The notes under the pieces were generated by a model. That model saw only the letters and a program-made list of their open reading frames with translations, did no database searches and had not been told where the DNA came from. Below are positions 55,315 through 64,000 of a stretch of 64,000 nucleotides of DNA, piece after piece. This DNA is from Bradyrhizobium nanningense (GTDB lineage: Bacteria; Pseudomonadota; Alphaproteobacteria; Rhizobiales; Xanthobacteraceae). The position numbers and the translations under genes were made by a program. The DNA is taken from the NCBI RefSeq assembly GCF_004114535.1, contig NZ_LBJC01000028.1:62001-126000 (forward strand). The letters are read 5' to 3'. How positions within the stretch are numbered: position 1 is the first letter of the stretch; each line of letters starts with the position of its first letter.

Positions 55315-56519
55315 GACTTGTTGCCGCTGATCTCGCCCTTGTGCGGGCTGACCTTGGCGCCGACCCGCGCGCGCTGGAGGCCATCAATGATGACATTATC
55401 CTCCGGTTTCAGGCCTGTGCGGACTACGCGCAGGCCCTGCTCCAGCGGACCAAGTTCGACCGCGCGCGCCTCCACCGTGCTATCGTTGTTGACCACGAAC
55501 ACTATCTTACGCGACTGATCGGTCGCGATCGCAGAATCTGGCAGAAGAAGCGCCTCATAGGGCGAAGAGCCAATCAAACGCACGCGGCCGAATTGGCCGG
55601 GCAGGATGGACAGATCGTGGTTCGGGATAATCGCCCGGCTGCGCAGCGTGCCGGTCGAGACATCGAGCCGGTTGTCGATGAAATCCATGTGGCCTTCGTG
55701 CGAAGGCTTGGTTTCACCTGTCAGCTCCACCTGCACCGGATTGGGCGTATCGCGAGAGCTTGGCCGCTTGCCCTCGAACCAGAGCTTGTTGTTCCTCAGG
55801 TAGGTTGCCTCATCGACATCGAAATAGATGTAAATCGGATCCATGGAGACGATGGTGGTCAGCAATGTCGATGCACCATTGTCGCTGCCGCTGACGAGAT
55901 TTCCGACACTCACGAGATGCCGACTGATGCGGCCACTGATTGGCGCCACCACGTGGGTAAATTCAACATTGAGCTGGGCTGCCTTCAGCACGCCCTCTGC
56001 CTGGATCTCGGCGGCGTGCGCGGCCTGCAGTGCCTCGCGGCGCTGGTCAACGACCTGTTGGGAGACCGCACTGGTCTGGACAAGGGTCAGGCCGCGATCG
56101 AGCTCGCGCTTCGCAAGCTCGGTCTTTGCCTGGGCGTCGGCAAGCTGGCCATTGGCCTGCTCGGCCACCGCCTCAAACGGCCGCGGATCAATGATGTAAA
56201 GCAGATCGCCGGCATGCACGATGTCACCGTCCTTGAACTCAACATTGGTGACAAAGCCTCCGACGCGGGCGCGGACTTGCACTTCATCGACCGCCTGGAA
56301 ACGGCCAGTGAACTCATCCCAGTCGGTGACGGTTTGTTTGACTGGTTGGGCCACGGTCACGGCTGGCGGAGGCGGGGCCGCCTGTGATCGCGCGTTTCCT
56401 TCGCAACCAGTCAGCGCCAGCGCGAGCAGCATAACGATCGATGCGCCGCCGCACCTTGGAAGGCCGCGAAACGGACCGCGCTCGATGCGGTTCGTCGGAG
56501 CTCTTTCAGCCGCACTCAC
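55311..56519 (-). CDS. RND efflux pump periplasmic adaptor (membrane fusion protein)
   Basis: From the GTG at 56519 the protein has 402 residues with a lipoprotein-like signal (MLLALALTGCEG, with the lipobox cysteine), the biotinyl-lipoyl fold (VRARVGGFVTNVEFKDGDIV), a coiled-coil hairpin (about 110-180) and the beta-barrel segment with IYFDVDEATYLR. It bridges the pump to an outer-membrane channel. GGGGAG lies six bases before the GTG, while the longer frame upstream (to 56663) has no site. It forms an operon with the pump. Confidence 0.92.
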   Translation of the reverse strand: MSAAERAPTNRIERGPFRGLPRCGGASIVMLLALALTGCEGNARSQAAPPPPAVTVAQPVKQTVTDWDEFTGRFQAVDEVQVRARVGGFVTNVEFKDGDIVHAGDLLYIIDPRPFEAVAEQANGQLADAQAKTELAKRELDRGLTLVQTSAVSQQVVDQRREALQAAHAAEIQAEGVLKAAQLNVEFTHVVAPISGRISRHLVSVGNLVSGSDNGASTLLTTIVSMDPIYIYFDVDEATYLRNNKLWFEGKRPSSRDTPNPVQVELTGETKPSHEGHMDFIDNRLDVSTGTLRSRAIIPNHDLSILPGQFGRVRLIGSSPYEALLLPDSAIATDQSRKIVFVVNNDSTVEARAVELGPLEQGLRVVRTGLKPEDNVIIDGLQRARVGAKVSPHKGEISGNKS

Positions 56520-56632
56520 TTTCGTCTCCCCACGAGCTAGAACGCTGCAATTTGAATTGGACGGGGTCGACACTGTCATCTCTGCGGACGAAAGAGATAC
56601 CGACCGGCTCGCGAACTGCGCCAGATCGCTTT

Positions 56633-56917
56633 CTAGCGATGGCGAACGCCGCGAGGGACGCACAAAATGCCGTCGGGCTCCCTAGGTGCACACGCACGGC
56701 ACGCAAGAACGGCAGCCACATCTGGGAAACGGAACAATTCGCTAAACTCCTCGCCAAGAGCCGCGACGGTTTTGATTTCGCCGTTGCGTTGCATATTTCG
56801 CCTCCTGGCTTCCAAATCCGGCATCGTGCTTGGTCGTTTCGGCCCTGACAATTCCGTTACGACGACGCTTTGCACAGTGACATTGCAAGACGGACACCGG
56901 AAATTACCTTTCGCCAT
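56633..56917 (-). CDS. Small MARGDF-family protein with CPSC motif
   Basis: This 94-residue frame starts at the ATG inside element copy C: MAKGNFRCPSCNVTVQSVVV, then a proline-rich stretch. It is the longest and best preserved member of the five-copy family and contains a CxxC pair that could bind zinc. An AGGAGG precedes an internal ATG at 56794, so a 53-residue product is also possible. It lies 114 bases upstream of the RND adaptor on the same strand and may be part of that operon. Function unknown. Confidence 0.5.
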   Translation of the reverse strand: MAKGNFRCPSCNVTVQSVVVTELSGPKRPSTMPDLEARRRNMQRNGEIKTVAALGEEFSELFRFPDVAAVLACRACAPREPDGILCVPRGVRHR

Positions 56918-56939
56918 AGAGTTGATAGACGAAAGTTAT
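56900..56939 (-). repeat. Copy C of the five-copy MARGDF element
   Basis: On the minus strand, TTAT-type, CTAT, ATGG and TAAT tetranucleotides lie at the same seven-base spacing (56903-56939), followed by TTTCCGG. Sequence similarity with copy E continues for about 45 further bases. It points towards the small gene and the RND operon. Confidence 0.7.
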
Positions 56940-57502
56940 TGCCGCCTGCCGGCTCGGCATGATGTCCTAATGCGGAATGCCTCCGGCCATATCGCACCTC
57001 ACCGGCGTTTCTTTTTGCAGAGACTTCCGAGCCGCGTTCAGTGCTTAATCTACAACGAACGCTGTCCCGGCGTTCACAGCCGGTGCCGCTAGGTTAAAGT
57101 TCGAACTCCGAGAGAAGCTCGTTACTGATGCAGGAGAGCGGCGCCAAGCGCAAATGCCGCCGCGGGTCATTCATGACTTGCATGAATAACTCAAATACAT
57201 CTTCACGACCTAGCGGCTCTTCGACGAACGGAGCATCTTGCGCGCTAACGAACCCGCACTTCTGTCAGGGCATGACCTGCCCCTGCAGAAGCTATTTTCG
57301 CTCCATACTTTGACGCCGACCGGAGCATTCGCTAGCTCAATCGTGACGGTGATCACTGAAACGAGACACCTCGCGTATAGATAAACGACTCGCCGAAGTA
57401 ACAAGAAATCGATGCACGGCCGTAAGGAGATACGTGACGCTCCAACCTGGTTCGGAAAGCTATCTCACGCACCGGTCTCTTTGCTGTGATTCAAGAGGGT
57501 TG
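56940..57502. other. Gene-free divergent spacer
   Basis: No gene recognised. Should hold the promoter of the plus-strand membrane protein gene. Confidence 0.35.
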
Positions 57503-58540
57503 ATGATGGAAGCATTCGTTCGCCAGCAGTGTTCCAGACCGTTTCTTGAGAAGCGCTTTGACTATTTAGCTCTGGTTCCCGCGGGGGCGGCCATTTGTTA
57601 TCCATTTCTGCTCGATGCTTTCCATGCCATCGTCGGCACGCAAGCTATTAACCTATCGCCGCTCGCAATCGCCGGCGCGACCTTCATCCTCCTTGTTGCG
57701 TTTGTCGTACCGTTTCTTGGGATCGCTCTCGCTTGTCGACCTACGTCCGATTCCGGTTCAAGACGCCTCGCTTATGCGAGTGTCGCATCGCCAACGCTCT
57801 ATGTCTTTCTCGGCGTTGTGCAAGCCTTGATCAAGAGCCCTATTCCCGACGAGATCGTCTGGTGCGTGATTTGGCTCGCAATCGCGAACTGGTCGCGGTG
57901 TGCCCGAAATCCGGTCGCGGCAGGTGTGCCTGTGGTCGTCGGAGGTTGGCGGTTTGTCCACGGGGTAACGGCTGTGATCTTGAGCCTATATGTGGTGTTT
58001 CATCTCGCCAATCATTTGTTCGGCTTGATAGGGCCGGATGCGCATGCCGCCGTTATGAAGATCGGACGTGTGGTTTACCGCTCTGCCGCGGGTGAACCGT
58101 TGCTGGTTGCGACCATGCTTTTCCAGATTGGGACCGGCCTCTTTCTGGCGTGGCGCTGGAGCGCGGCGGCGCATGACTTCCAGCGGACCTATCAGGTCGC
58201 TTCGGGAGGCTATCTCTCTGTGTTCATTCTCGGCCACATGAATTCGGTCTTCGTCTACGCGCGAGGCTCCCTCGGCATACCGACGGATTGGAATTTTGCG
58301 ATCGGAGCCCCGACTGGGCTCATTCATGACGCATGGAATATACGTCTGCTGCCTCACTACGCGCTCGGTGCCTTCTTCGTCCTGAGCCACCTTGCTTCAG
58401 GGCTGAGGGGCGTGCTGATCGCACACGGCGTCGATCAACGCAATGCTGATCGTCTTTGGGGAGTGTGCGTCATGATGAGCGCCATCGTCGCGACCGCGAT
58501 TATCGCCGGAATGTCTGGCGTCAGAATCCTGGATTCCTGA
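57503..58540 (+). CDS. Polytopic membrane protein, SdhC/FrdC cytochrome b-like
   Basis: From the ATG at 57503 (MMEAFVRQQ) the protein has about 345 residues and 8-9 hydrophobic segments. The second half has HGVTAVILSLYVVFHLANHL, VMKIGRVVYRSAAGEPLLVA, ILGHMNSVFVYARG and HYALGAFFVLSHLASGLRG, a histidine pattern reminiscent of succinate dehydrogenase/fumarate reductase cytochrome b. I cannot name the family. The longer frame (from 57434) has less convincing N-terminal residues. It could anchor a redox partner or bind haem. Confidence 0.7.
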   Translation: MMEAFVRQQCSRPFLEKRFDYLALVPAGAAICYPFLLDAFHAIVGTQAINLSPLAIAGATFILLVAFVVPFLGIALACRPTSDSGSRRLAYASVASPTLYVFLGVVQALIKSPIPDEIVWCVIWLAIANWSRCARNPVAAGVPVVVGGWRFVHGVTAVILSLYVVFHLANHLFGLIGPDAHAAVMKIGRVVYRSAAGEPLLVATMLFQIGTGLFLAWRWSAAAHDFQRTYQVASGGYLSVFILGHMNSVFVYARGSLGIPTDWNFAIGAPTGLIHDAWNIRLLPHYALGAFFVLSHLASGLRGVLIAHGVDQRNADRLWGVCVMMSAIVATAIIAGMSGVRILDS

Positions 58541-58741
58541 GTTGCGAACGTAAATCATCACCGGCGCATACGCCGTTCTCTCCAAAGCGCGCGGCCTCCC
58601 GGGCTCCCGGTGGCGCGCGGTCAATCCCATCACAATTGGTTTCCTGTCGGACGCTCCAGGAACGATTCGTTCGCCTTGCTTATGACGCGGCCCCACGATG
58701 AGCAGTGTTCGGCGTCCTAAGCGCGCTACCGCTTGCTCATG

Positions 58742-59521
58742 TCAACGAACCAGACGACTCGGGACGTTATGAAGAAAGGCAGTCGGTGTCATGTTCGTTA
58801 CTTGTCGAAAGGCAAACGAGAAAGCTGCGCTGCTGCCGAAGCCTACATCGGCGGCGACCTGCGAGATCCCACGCCCTGCCGAGAGTCGATCGATTGCGAG
58901 GGCTATTCTTGCTCTTTGCCGCCAAGCCTTGAAAGTCAACCCAGTTTCCGTCGGGAACATTCGGCTGATCGTGCGAATCGACGTTGCTGCGCGACGGGCA
59001 AGGTCACTTATGCGGAGGTGCATCTGCGGATCCCCTAAAGCCAGATCGGCTACGCGTCTTCCGACCACGCTCGTTGGCATCGGAAGGAACACCGGAACGT
59101 CGGGTGTCTCGATAAGCTCATGAAGAATCAATCGAACGGTAAGCTCTGATCTTTCGGGCTGTGTATCGACCTTGAAGGCCGAGAGGATCAACTCCCGTAG
59201 AAGAGGTGTAACCGTCGAGGCAAATATGTAATCGAGTGGCCTTTCCGGCGCCCACTTCTCCAAGACCGATGGGTACCAATAGATCATCCGTAATTCGGTG
59301 TCAGAAAGCATATCGACTCGATGAGGTATGCCGGCCGGCATCCAGAGCGCAAGTTGGGGCGGGACGAACCAGCGTCCAGAAGCGGTGTAGACCTGCAGCG
59401 TTCCCGACGCAGCGAAGATCACCTGTGCTTCTTCATGCGCGTGCAATCCGACGACCTCACCTCGGGGGAGCGTCCTGCCGAGAATCCGGAACGGCATAGG
59501 TAACTGCGCTTGGCGCGTCAT
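58742..59521 (-). CDS. AraC family transcriptional regulator
   Basis: This 259-residue protein has a cupin-type sensor domain (LHAHEEAQVIFAASGTLQVY, WMPAGIPHRV) and the C-terminal AraC DNA-binding domain (RISDLARRAATSIRTISRMF, VAADVGFGSSAAFSFAFRQV). An extra seven N-terminal residues are possible (59542). It is divergent from the MFS gene at 59791 and is a good candidate to control it; such AraC-MFS pairs are common. Confidence 0.9.
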   Translation of the reverse strand: MTRQAQLPMPFRILGRTLPRGEVVGLHAHEEAQVIFAASGTLQVYTASGRWFVPPQLALWMPAGIPHRVDMLSDTELRMIYWYPSVLEKWAPERPLDYIFASTVTPLLRELILSAFKVDTQPERSELTVRLILHELIETPDVPVFLPMPTSVVGRRVADLALGDPQMHLRISDLARRAATSIRTISRMFPTETGLTFKAWRQRARIALAIDRLSAGRGISQVAADVGFGSSAAFSFAFRQVTNMTPTAFLHNVPSRLVR

Positions 59522-59790
59522 ATAGGTCGATTGGCCACACATCGTTGAGACGCGTTGGTATCATTGCGCAACGGATTGGTCGAGCGCCCCGTCGCGCAGA
59601 GCGGGTTGCCCATGTTGACCTCGCCTATTCTAACGAGAGAGCTAACGTTGAAGAGAATACCGACTACGGGTCTACAGCTATGGCCAACTCAACTCACTTG
59701 TTCGCTTAAGATTATGTACCGATCCGCAGAATCGGCTACCGCGAGTATGCGCGAGATCGGCGGCATAAACTTCGCACGGAAGATTGCATC

Positions 59791-61134
59791 GTGATGGGCG
59801 GCAGCGAATGCTTAACGGCGTCGAAGCGCCGCTGGGCCATGCTCTGCATCTTGCTTGGACTTGGCCTAAGTTCCCTCGGAAGCGCGATCGTTAATATCGC
59901 CTTGCCGAATATCTCGCACTCATTCGCAAGTAGCGAGGCGGCAACCGTGTGGGTCGTGAATGCCTATCAGCTTTCGGCAACGGTCTGCTTGTTGCCCATT
60001 GCAAGTCTGGTCGAGTCACTCGGTTTGAAGCGCGTTTATGCTTCCGGTCTAGCTGTTTTTGTCCTTGCGTCGTTGGGTTGCGCTCTCGCGCCAACGCTTC
60101 CGGTGCTGGTGAGTGCGCGCTTGGTTCAAGGCGCCGGAGCGGCCGGGATCTCTGTGGCCGGCATCGCACTCGTACGCACGATCTATCCCCAACGCCTGGT
60201 CAGTAAGGGCCTCGCGCTGGTCGCATTAGCGGTGGCGATACCTGGAGCATTGGGGCCTACCATCGCCGCGACAATACTTGTCGTTGCAAAATGGCCCTGG
60301 CTGTTTTTGGTGAATGCGCCGTTCGGTCTCGCCGTACCGCTATTTGTTGCCGCGGCACCACCAGACGTTCAGGTTGCTCGCCCTCTCGATCTGATCGGCA
60401 TCTCTCTCAATGCGTTAGCGTTCGGGCTTTTCGCCATCGGTATCGGTACGCTAGGTAGCGGCGACGGGCCCGTTGCGATGGGAGAGATAGTAGCAGGACT
60501 TATCTGCTTTAGCCTCTTCCTTCGACAACAGCTCCAGCACTCTATGCCAATGTTGCCATTCGATCTTTTCCGTATACCTCTGTTTACCCTATCAGTGTGG
60601 ACATCTATCTGCTCCTATGCAGCACAGATCCTGGCTTACGTCTCCCTGCCGTTTTTCTTTGAGACTGCGATGCATCTTTCGGCCGTGGAAACAGGTTTTC
60701 TTGTGACGCCCTGGCCGTTGATGACCGCCGTTACGGCTCCGATCGCCGGCCGCTTGACAATCCGCTACCCCGCCTCAGTAATTTGCAGCATCGGTTTGGC
60801 ATTGTTGGCGGTCGGTTTGCTTCTGATGGTCTTCTTGCCGACAACCCCGGCGAAGTGGGATGTCGTATGGCGGCTCGCCCTTTGCGGTATCGGCTTTGGC
60901 CTTTTCCAAACCCCGAACAACACCGCGATGATGACGGCTGGACCAATAGGACGTAGTGGAGCTGCAAGCGGGATGAATGCTGCGGCTCGCTATGTTGGAT
61001 GGTCACTGGGCTCCGCCTTGGTCTCACTCATCTTCGGTTCGGGCGGAGATCATGGCGCGGTCTTGTGTTTGGCCGCTGGAGTGGGCTTCGCTCTGATCGG
61101 CAGCGCTACCAGCAGCGCTCGTCGGTTCAGATAG
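59791..61134 (+). CDS. MFS transporter (DHA2-like exporter)
   Basis: This 447-residue protein has about 12-14 helices. It has the DHA-type motif A region LVESLGLKRVYASG and the antiporter motif C in VAIPGALGPTIAATI. The helix-1 segment LGSAIVNIALPNISHSF is typical of QacA/EmrB-like exporters. The start is GTG-ATG; either may be used. It probably exports a drug-like compound and is likely regulated by the divergent AraC gene. Confidence 0.88.
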   Translation: MMGGSECLTASKRRWAMLCILLGLGLSSLGSAIVNIALPNISHSFASSEAATVWVVNAYQLSATVCLLPIASLVESLGLKRVYASGLAVFVLASLGCALAPTLPVLVSARLVQGAGAAGISVAGIALVRTIYPQRLVSKGLALVALAVAIPGALGPTIAATILVVAKWPWLFLVNAPFGLAVPLFVAAAPPDVQVARPLDLIGISLNALAFGLFAIGIGTLGSGDGPVAMGEIVAGLICFSLFLRQQLQHSMPMLPFDLFRIPLFTLSVWTSICSYAAQILAYVSLPFFFETAMHLSAVETGFLVTPWPLMTAVTAPIAGRLTIRYPASVICSIGLALLAVGLLLMVFLPTTPAKWDVVWRLALCGIGFGLFQTPNNTAMMTAGPIGRSGAASGMNAAARYVGWSLGSALVSLIFGSGGDHGAVLCLAAGVGFALIGSATSSARRFR

Positions 61135-61389
61135 TCTCCAAATGGGAGACGTCAGTAACCCCAACGAAGTCAACGAAGATTGCTGGGCGATTTCTCCGTC
61201 GCGGACAAACGTAACTTTCGATGAGGCCTCGGCAGAGTTTCTGGACTCCAGATCAGACGTGGCATCGAGAATTGGAAATGAGGTCGCCGTTGCTTCGTTT
61301 ATACGTCACCCTAATGTCGGAACACCCGCTAAACAGCCAGAACATTTCTTCAATTATGCTCGCATGACGATCGGTCGCATCGCATACGC

Positions 61390-62832
61390 CTAGAAGGTTG
61401 CGTCCTGCGTCGGGGTGATTGCGGCCGTGAGGGCTCCTCCAATCGAGATCGCGGCGGCTATGACGAGACCGAGCTCGTATCCGGAGTCGAAAGACGCGAC
61501 GCCGGCGGCAAGTGCCACGCCGATAAGCTGAGCGATCCGGCTCGTCGCATTGTTGATGCCGGAGGCGAGCCCTTCGGTCATCTGGTCAACGCTCGACATA
61601 ACGGACGCTGTGAGCGGTGCCACGAGCACAGCGAAGGACAGGCCAAGCAGCGCCATGGGTATGATAACGTCAATCATCAGGGATTCTTTCTGACCGAGCG
61701 CCATCCAAACATATGCCAGTGCGGCACCTGCCGGCCCCGTGACGAGCATGGTCCGCGCGCCGATCTTGTCGGCCAACCCACCGAGTACACTCGACAGAAG
61801 GCCCACGCCCAGCGTGAAGGGCAGGAAAACCAGCCCGGCATTGGTCGATGATAGGGCGCGACGATCGATGAGATCAAAGGGTAACAGGAAGAACATGATC
61901 GAGATGCCCGTATAGATCATCAAAGTTGCGACGTTCAGCCCGAGGAAGGCGCGGTTCTCAAAAAGGCGGGGTGGCGTCATCGGGTGTTCGCTTCTGAATT
62001 CCCAGAACACGTAGACCGCTAGCCCGACAATTCCGAGCCCGGCGGCAATCGCGAGCGGCGTGCCTGTCCGGACCGGAGCATCCGCGCCGCCTTGAGCTTC
62101 ACTAGGTCCGACCTGGCTGAGCGCCCAGGCGAGCGCCCCGAGCGCCGAAGCAAGGATCGCGGCGCCGATCACGTCGAACCGGCGCTGGATGCGGACATCA
62201 TTGGGCGCGAAGGCCACCAGAGCTCCCACTGCTACGAGCGCGAGTGGCGGGTTGATCCAGAACACGGATGGCCAGCCCATGATCTCGGTCAGCCAGCCGC
62301 CCACGACAGGACCTCCGGCCGTGGTGAGAGCCGATGCCGCAGCCCATACGCCGATTGCGCGATTTCGCTCGGCGCGCGGATATGTTGCCCCGATCAGGGC
62401 GAGACTGGCAGGGGTTACGATTGCAGCGGCCGCTCCCTGAACGACGCGGGCGGCGATCAACCAAGCGGATGAAGGCGCCAGAGCGCAAGCCGCGGACGCC
62501 AGACCGAACAGGACACAACCGACCGCAAGTATGCGCGCTTTGCCGTAGACATCGGCAAGCGCGCCGCCGATCAATGTCAGTGAGGCAAGTGCCAGCATAT
62601 ACCCGTTGAGAACCCATTGGACGGAGGCGAGGCCCGCGCCCAGATCAGCGCGCAATCTCGGTAACGCAACGGGCAGCGCTGTCGCATCAATGAAGGCCAT
62701 CGAGGAAGCGAGCACACAGGCGACCAGCACCATGCCCCGGTGCCGACCCGGCCCTGCCCGCCCAAGCTCTCTCGGGCACGATTCCGCGTCGATAACACCG
62801 CAGCTGCACGGCTCTACAAAGGGCTGTGCCAT
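61390..62832 (-). CDS. MFS drug exporter, EmrB/QacA (DHA2) family
   Basis: This 480-residue, 14-helix type exporter has FIDATALPVALPRLRADLG (motif D1), ADVYGKARILAVG (motif A) and TTAGGPVVGGWL (motif C). It follows the peroxiredoxin gene by 33 bases on the same strand and is likely co-transcribed with it, so it may be expressed together with an oxidative-stress response. The first 30 residues are polar and Cys-rich. Confidence 0.92.
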   Translation of the reverse strand: MAQPFVEPCSCGVIDAESCPRELGRAGPGRHRGMVLVACVLASSMAFIDATALPVALPRLRADLGAGLASVQWVLNGYMLALASLTLIGGALADVYGKARILAVGCVLFGLASAACALAPSSAWLIAARVVQGAAAAIVTPASLALIGATYPRAERNRAIGVWAAASALTTAGGPVVGGWLTEIMGWPSVFWINPPLALVAVGALVAFAPNDVRIQRRFDVIGAAILASALGALAWALSQVGPSEAQGGADAPVRTGTPLAIAAGLGIVGLAVYVFWEFRSEHPMTPPRLFENRAFLGLNVATLMIYTGISIMFFLLPFDLIDRRALSSTNAGLVFLPFTLGVGLLSSVLGGLADKIGARTMLVTGPAGAALAYVWMALGQKESLMIDVIIPMALLGLSFAVLVAPLTASVMSSVDQMTEGLASGINNATSRIAQLIGVALAAGVASFDSGYELGLVIAAAISIGGALTAAITPTQDATF

Positions 62833-62865
62833 TCAACGAGCTCCCCGCTAATCTGCCGCCGGTCG

Positions 62866-63342
62866 TCAATTCTTTGCCAAGGACTTGAGGTGGCGAACAA
62901 AACTGAGCACCTCGTCGGGCATCAGACGGCCGATCGCGCGAGTCGAATAGACGGCCGTCAGCACCCGGCCTTCGGGATTGAGGACGAAGCCGGTTGCCTG
63001 GAGGCAGACGGGATCGTCATTGACGAAGGCGCCGGTAACCGCAGAAACCGCCCGCGCATTGGCGGCATAAGCGACCGGAAAGCCGAGCTTGTGCTTTTCG
63101 ACAAGCATCTCCGATTTTTCTCGATCGTCTACCGATACCGAGACAACCTTGATGTTTTCCGCAGCGAATTTGTCCGCAGCTCGCGCGAAAGCGGCAAGCT
63201 GGGTGTTGCAGTACGGACACCAGTAACCGCGGTGGAACAGAACCACGCCGAACGAACCCGCCAAATCGACAGGTAAATGAATTTCGCCGCCACCGACGCG
63301 AGCAAAAGCAAGAGAGGGAAAGACATCGCCATTTTGCAGCAT
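62866..63342 (-). CDS. Peroxiredoxin (AhpC/TSA, BCP-like)
   Basis: This thiol peroxidase reduces hydrogen peroxide and organic peroxides. From the ATG at 63342 it has 158 residues with FHRGYWCPYCNTQL (Cys42 and Cys45 as a CxxC pair) and VVSVSVDDREKSEMLVEKHK. The CxxC arrangement makes it resemble the AhpE/thioredoxin-like subgroup rather than standard two-cysteine enzymes. A start at 63399 would add 19 residues that do not match. It heads an operon with the EmrB-type exporter, and element copy D lies about 240 bases upstream. Confidence 0.88.
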   Translation of the reverse strand: MLQNGDVFPSLAFARVGGGEIHLPVDLAGSFGVVLFHRGYWCPYCNTQLAAFARAADKFAAENIKVVSVSVDDREKSEMLVEKHKLGFPVAYAANARAVSAVTGAFVNDDPVCLQATGFVLNPEGRVLTAVYSTRAIGRLMPDEVLSFVRHLKSLAKN

Positions 63343-64000
63343 TACGATTGATCTCGTTGTTTGAACTGCCGGGCACTTGAAGCGTCCGCAGTTCCCCAAA
63401 AGAACGGCTCTCGCATCTGGGAATAAGGGACTTTGTTAATCCCCGAGGCGCGAGACTCAATTCCGTCGTTGCTTCGAATAGCGGGAGTCTAGCTTCTCGA
63501 AACGGGCATCGCGTATCAATCGCGGCGCCGATGGTCGACAACGACATTTCCGAGAATGACGTCGGAAGTCCGGCAATCCAAATCACCTCTCGCTATAGTT
63601 TCGATAGAGGATCGTTTATCGCCGGCAGCGGCGTCGCGTAATGCCGTGGGGAGAAATGCGACTGGCGGTATCTGCAAAAGGTTATAAGCCCGTTCGGCCG
63701 CCTTACTGGCGATCAATCCCGTCGCGGCCTGCGCCTAACGCGTGCTTATCTGCTCCTGGCGTGGATGATGTTTTAGCGGTGTTGCCCGACAGCAATTCGC
63801 GTGATGCGTGACCGGCCTGATCTTGCAAGTGCGCTGCGGGGAGGCCGCACGCCCTCAACCAACGGGAGACCAGAGCAGCAGCCGTCTTTGCGCACGCCGT
63901 CGACACTTCATCACCGCGGTGAACGCGTGGGAATGGAAACCATAACAGCCAGGTAATTCCCAAGTGAAATGCCGCTGGCGTAGCATCGCCCAAGAGATGT
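63343..64000. other. Upstream region of the peroxiredoxin gene
   Basis: This contains element copy D. The remaining frames, including one of 96 codons at 63703-63993, are not recognisable. Confidence 0.4.
63578..63619 (-). repeat. Copy D of the five-copy MARGDF element
   Basis: The minus strand has CTAT-N7-ATAG as an exact dyad in the centre, flanked by TGAT at the same spacing; the left outer tetranucleotide is shifted by one base. The translation after it, ARGDLDCRTSDVILGNVVV, matches the other copies, but the start codon is ATA instead of ATG, so it is probably no longer a separate gene. It points at the peroxiredoxin-exporter operon. Confidence 0.65.

Noticed and set aside
1..64000. CRISPR arrays, rRNA genes, intact insertion sequences, integrases, replication origins
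   Set aside because: None seen on reading both strands; only the possible IS66 remnant at 16505-16777 hints at mobile elements.

Overview
The window looks like an accessory (island-type) region of a Rhizobiales alphaproteobacterium, most probably Bradyrhizobium or a close relative. The reasons are GC-rich DNA, a C4-pathway 5-aminolevulinate synthase, cytochrome c maturation genes in the rhizobial order ccmI-E-F-H and ccmC-D-G, FixJ-type response regulators, and several small proteins of rhizobial character. Genus assignment is inference from memory of these families; no search was possible. Long gene-free spacers, truncated genes, paralogous duplicates and displaced copies of core genes (hemF with a piece of its neighbour, clpX missing its 5' end) all point to an accessory region.

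Layout. 1-846: no gene recognised. 847-16490: a haem and respiration block holding hemA, ccmA-ccmB, ccmI-E-F-H and ccmC-D-G on the minus strand (including a 50-codon ccmD), a cytochrome b561, a divergent cbb3-type oxidase (CcoN, a CcoO fused to two tandem cytochrome c domains, and two small membrane subunits), and hemC. 16505-18802: an IS66 remnant, an MbcA/Xre-type antitoxin with a severely truncated partner, and debris. 18569-21782: an operon of sensor kinase, DsbA-NhaA fusion and DUF6894 protein. 22046-23835: an extra hemF with a HAD-hydrolase stub, then a small exported protein. 25014-28787: MFS pump, quinone-oxidoreductase-like enzyme, glutathione transferase and PNPOx-like flavoprotein. 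29191-31349: small proteins and a 5'-truncated clpX. 31949-45232: regulators, including a 2104-residue Ser/Thr kinase/ATPase/histidine kinase, FixJ-like regulators, two LysR and one AraC protein. 45683-48049: truncated egtD, a cytochrome c and a DUF1993 protein. 48413-56519: IorAB-type molybdoenzyme, a second copy of the oxidoreductase and an RND efflux pump. 57503-63342: SdhC-like membrane protein, AraC regulator, two MFS exporters and a peroxiredoxin.

How the parts fit. The first 16.5 kb, with hemF, reads as a nearly self-contained kit for making an extra haem-copper oxidase: haem precursor enzymes (hemA, hemC, hemF), the full haem-ligation machinery, and the oxidase. Missing from the window are hemB/D/E/G/H and ccoGHIS, so the core genome must supply these. 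The rest is dominated by efflux, redox detoxification and sensing.

The most unusual signal is a five-copy family at 11355-11395, 21885-21926, 23902-23943, 56900-56939 and 63578-63619. Each copy has a conserved upstream block with tetranucleotides spaced exactly 4-7-4-7-4-7-4, followed by (or overlapping) the start of a tiny reading frame beginning M-A-R-G-D-F or a variant. Each copy lies upstream of, and points at, a redox, efflux or envelope gene. In two cases the tiny frame ends in a 4-base ATGA overlap with the next gene.
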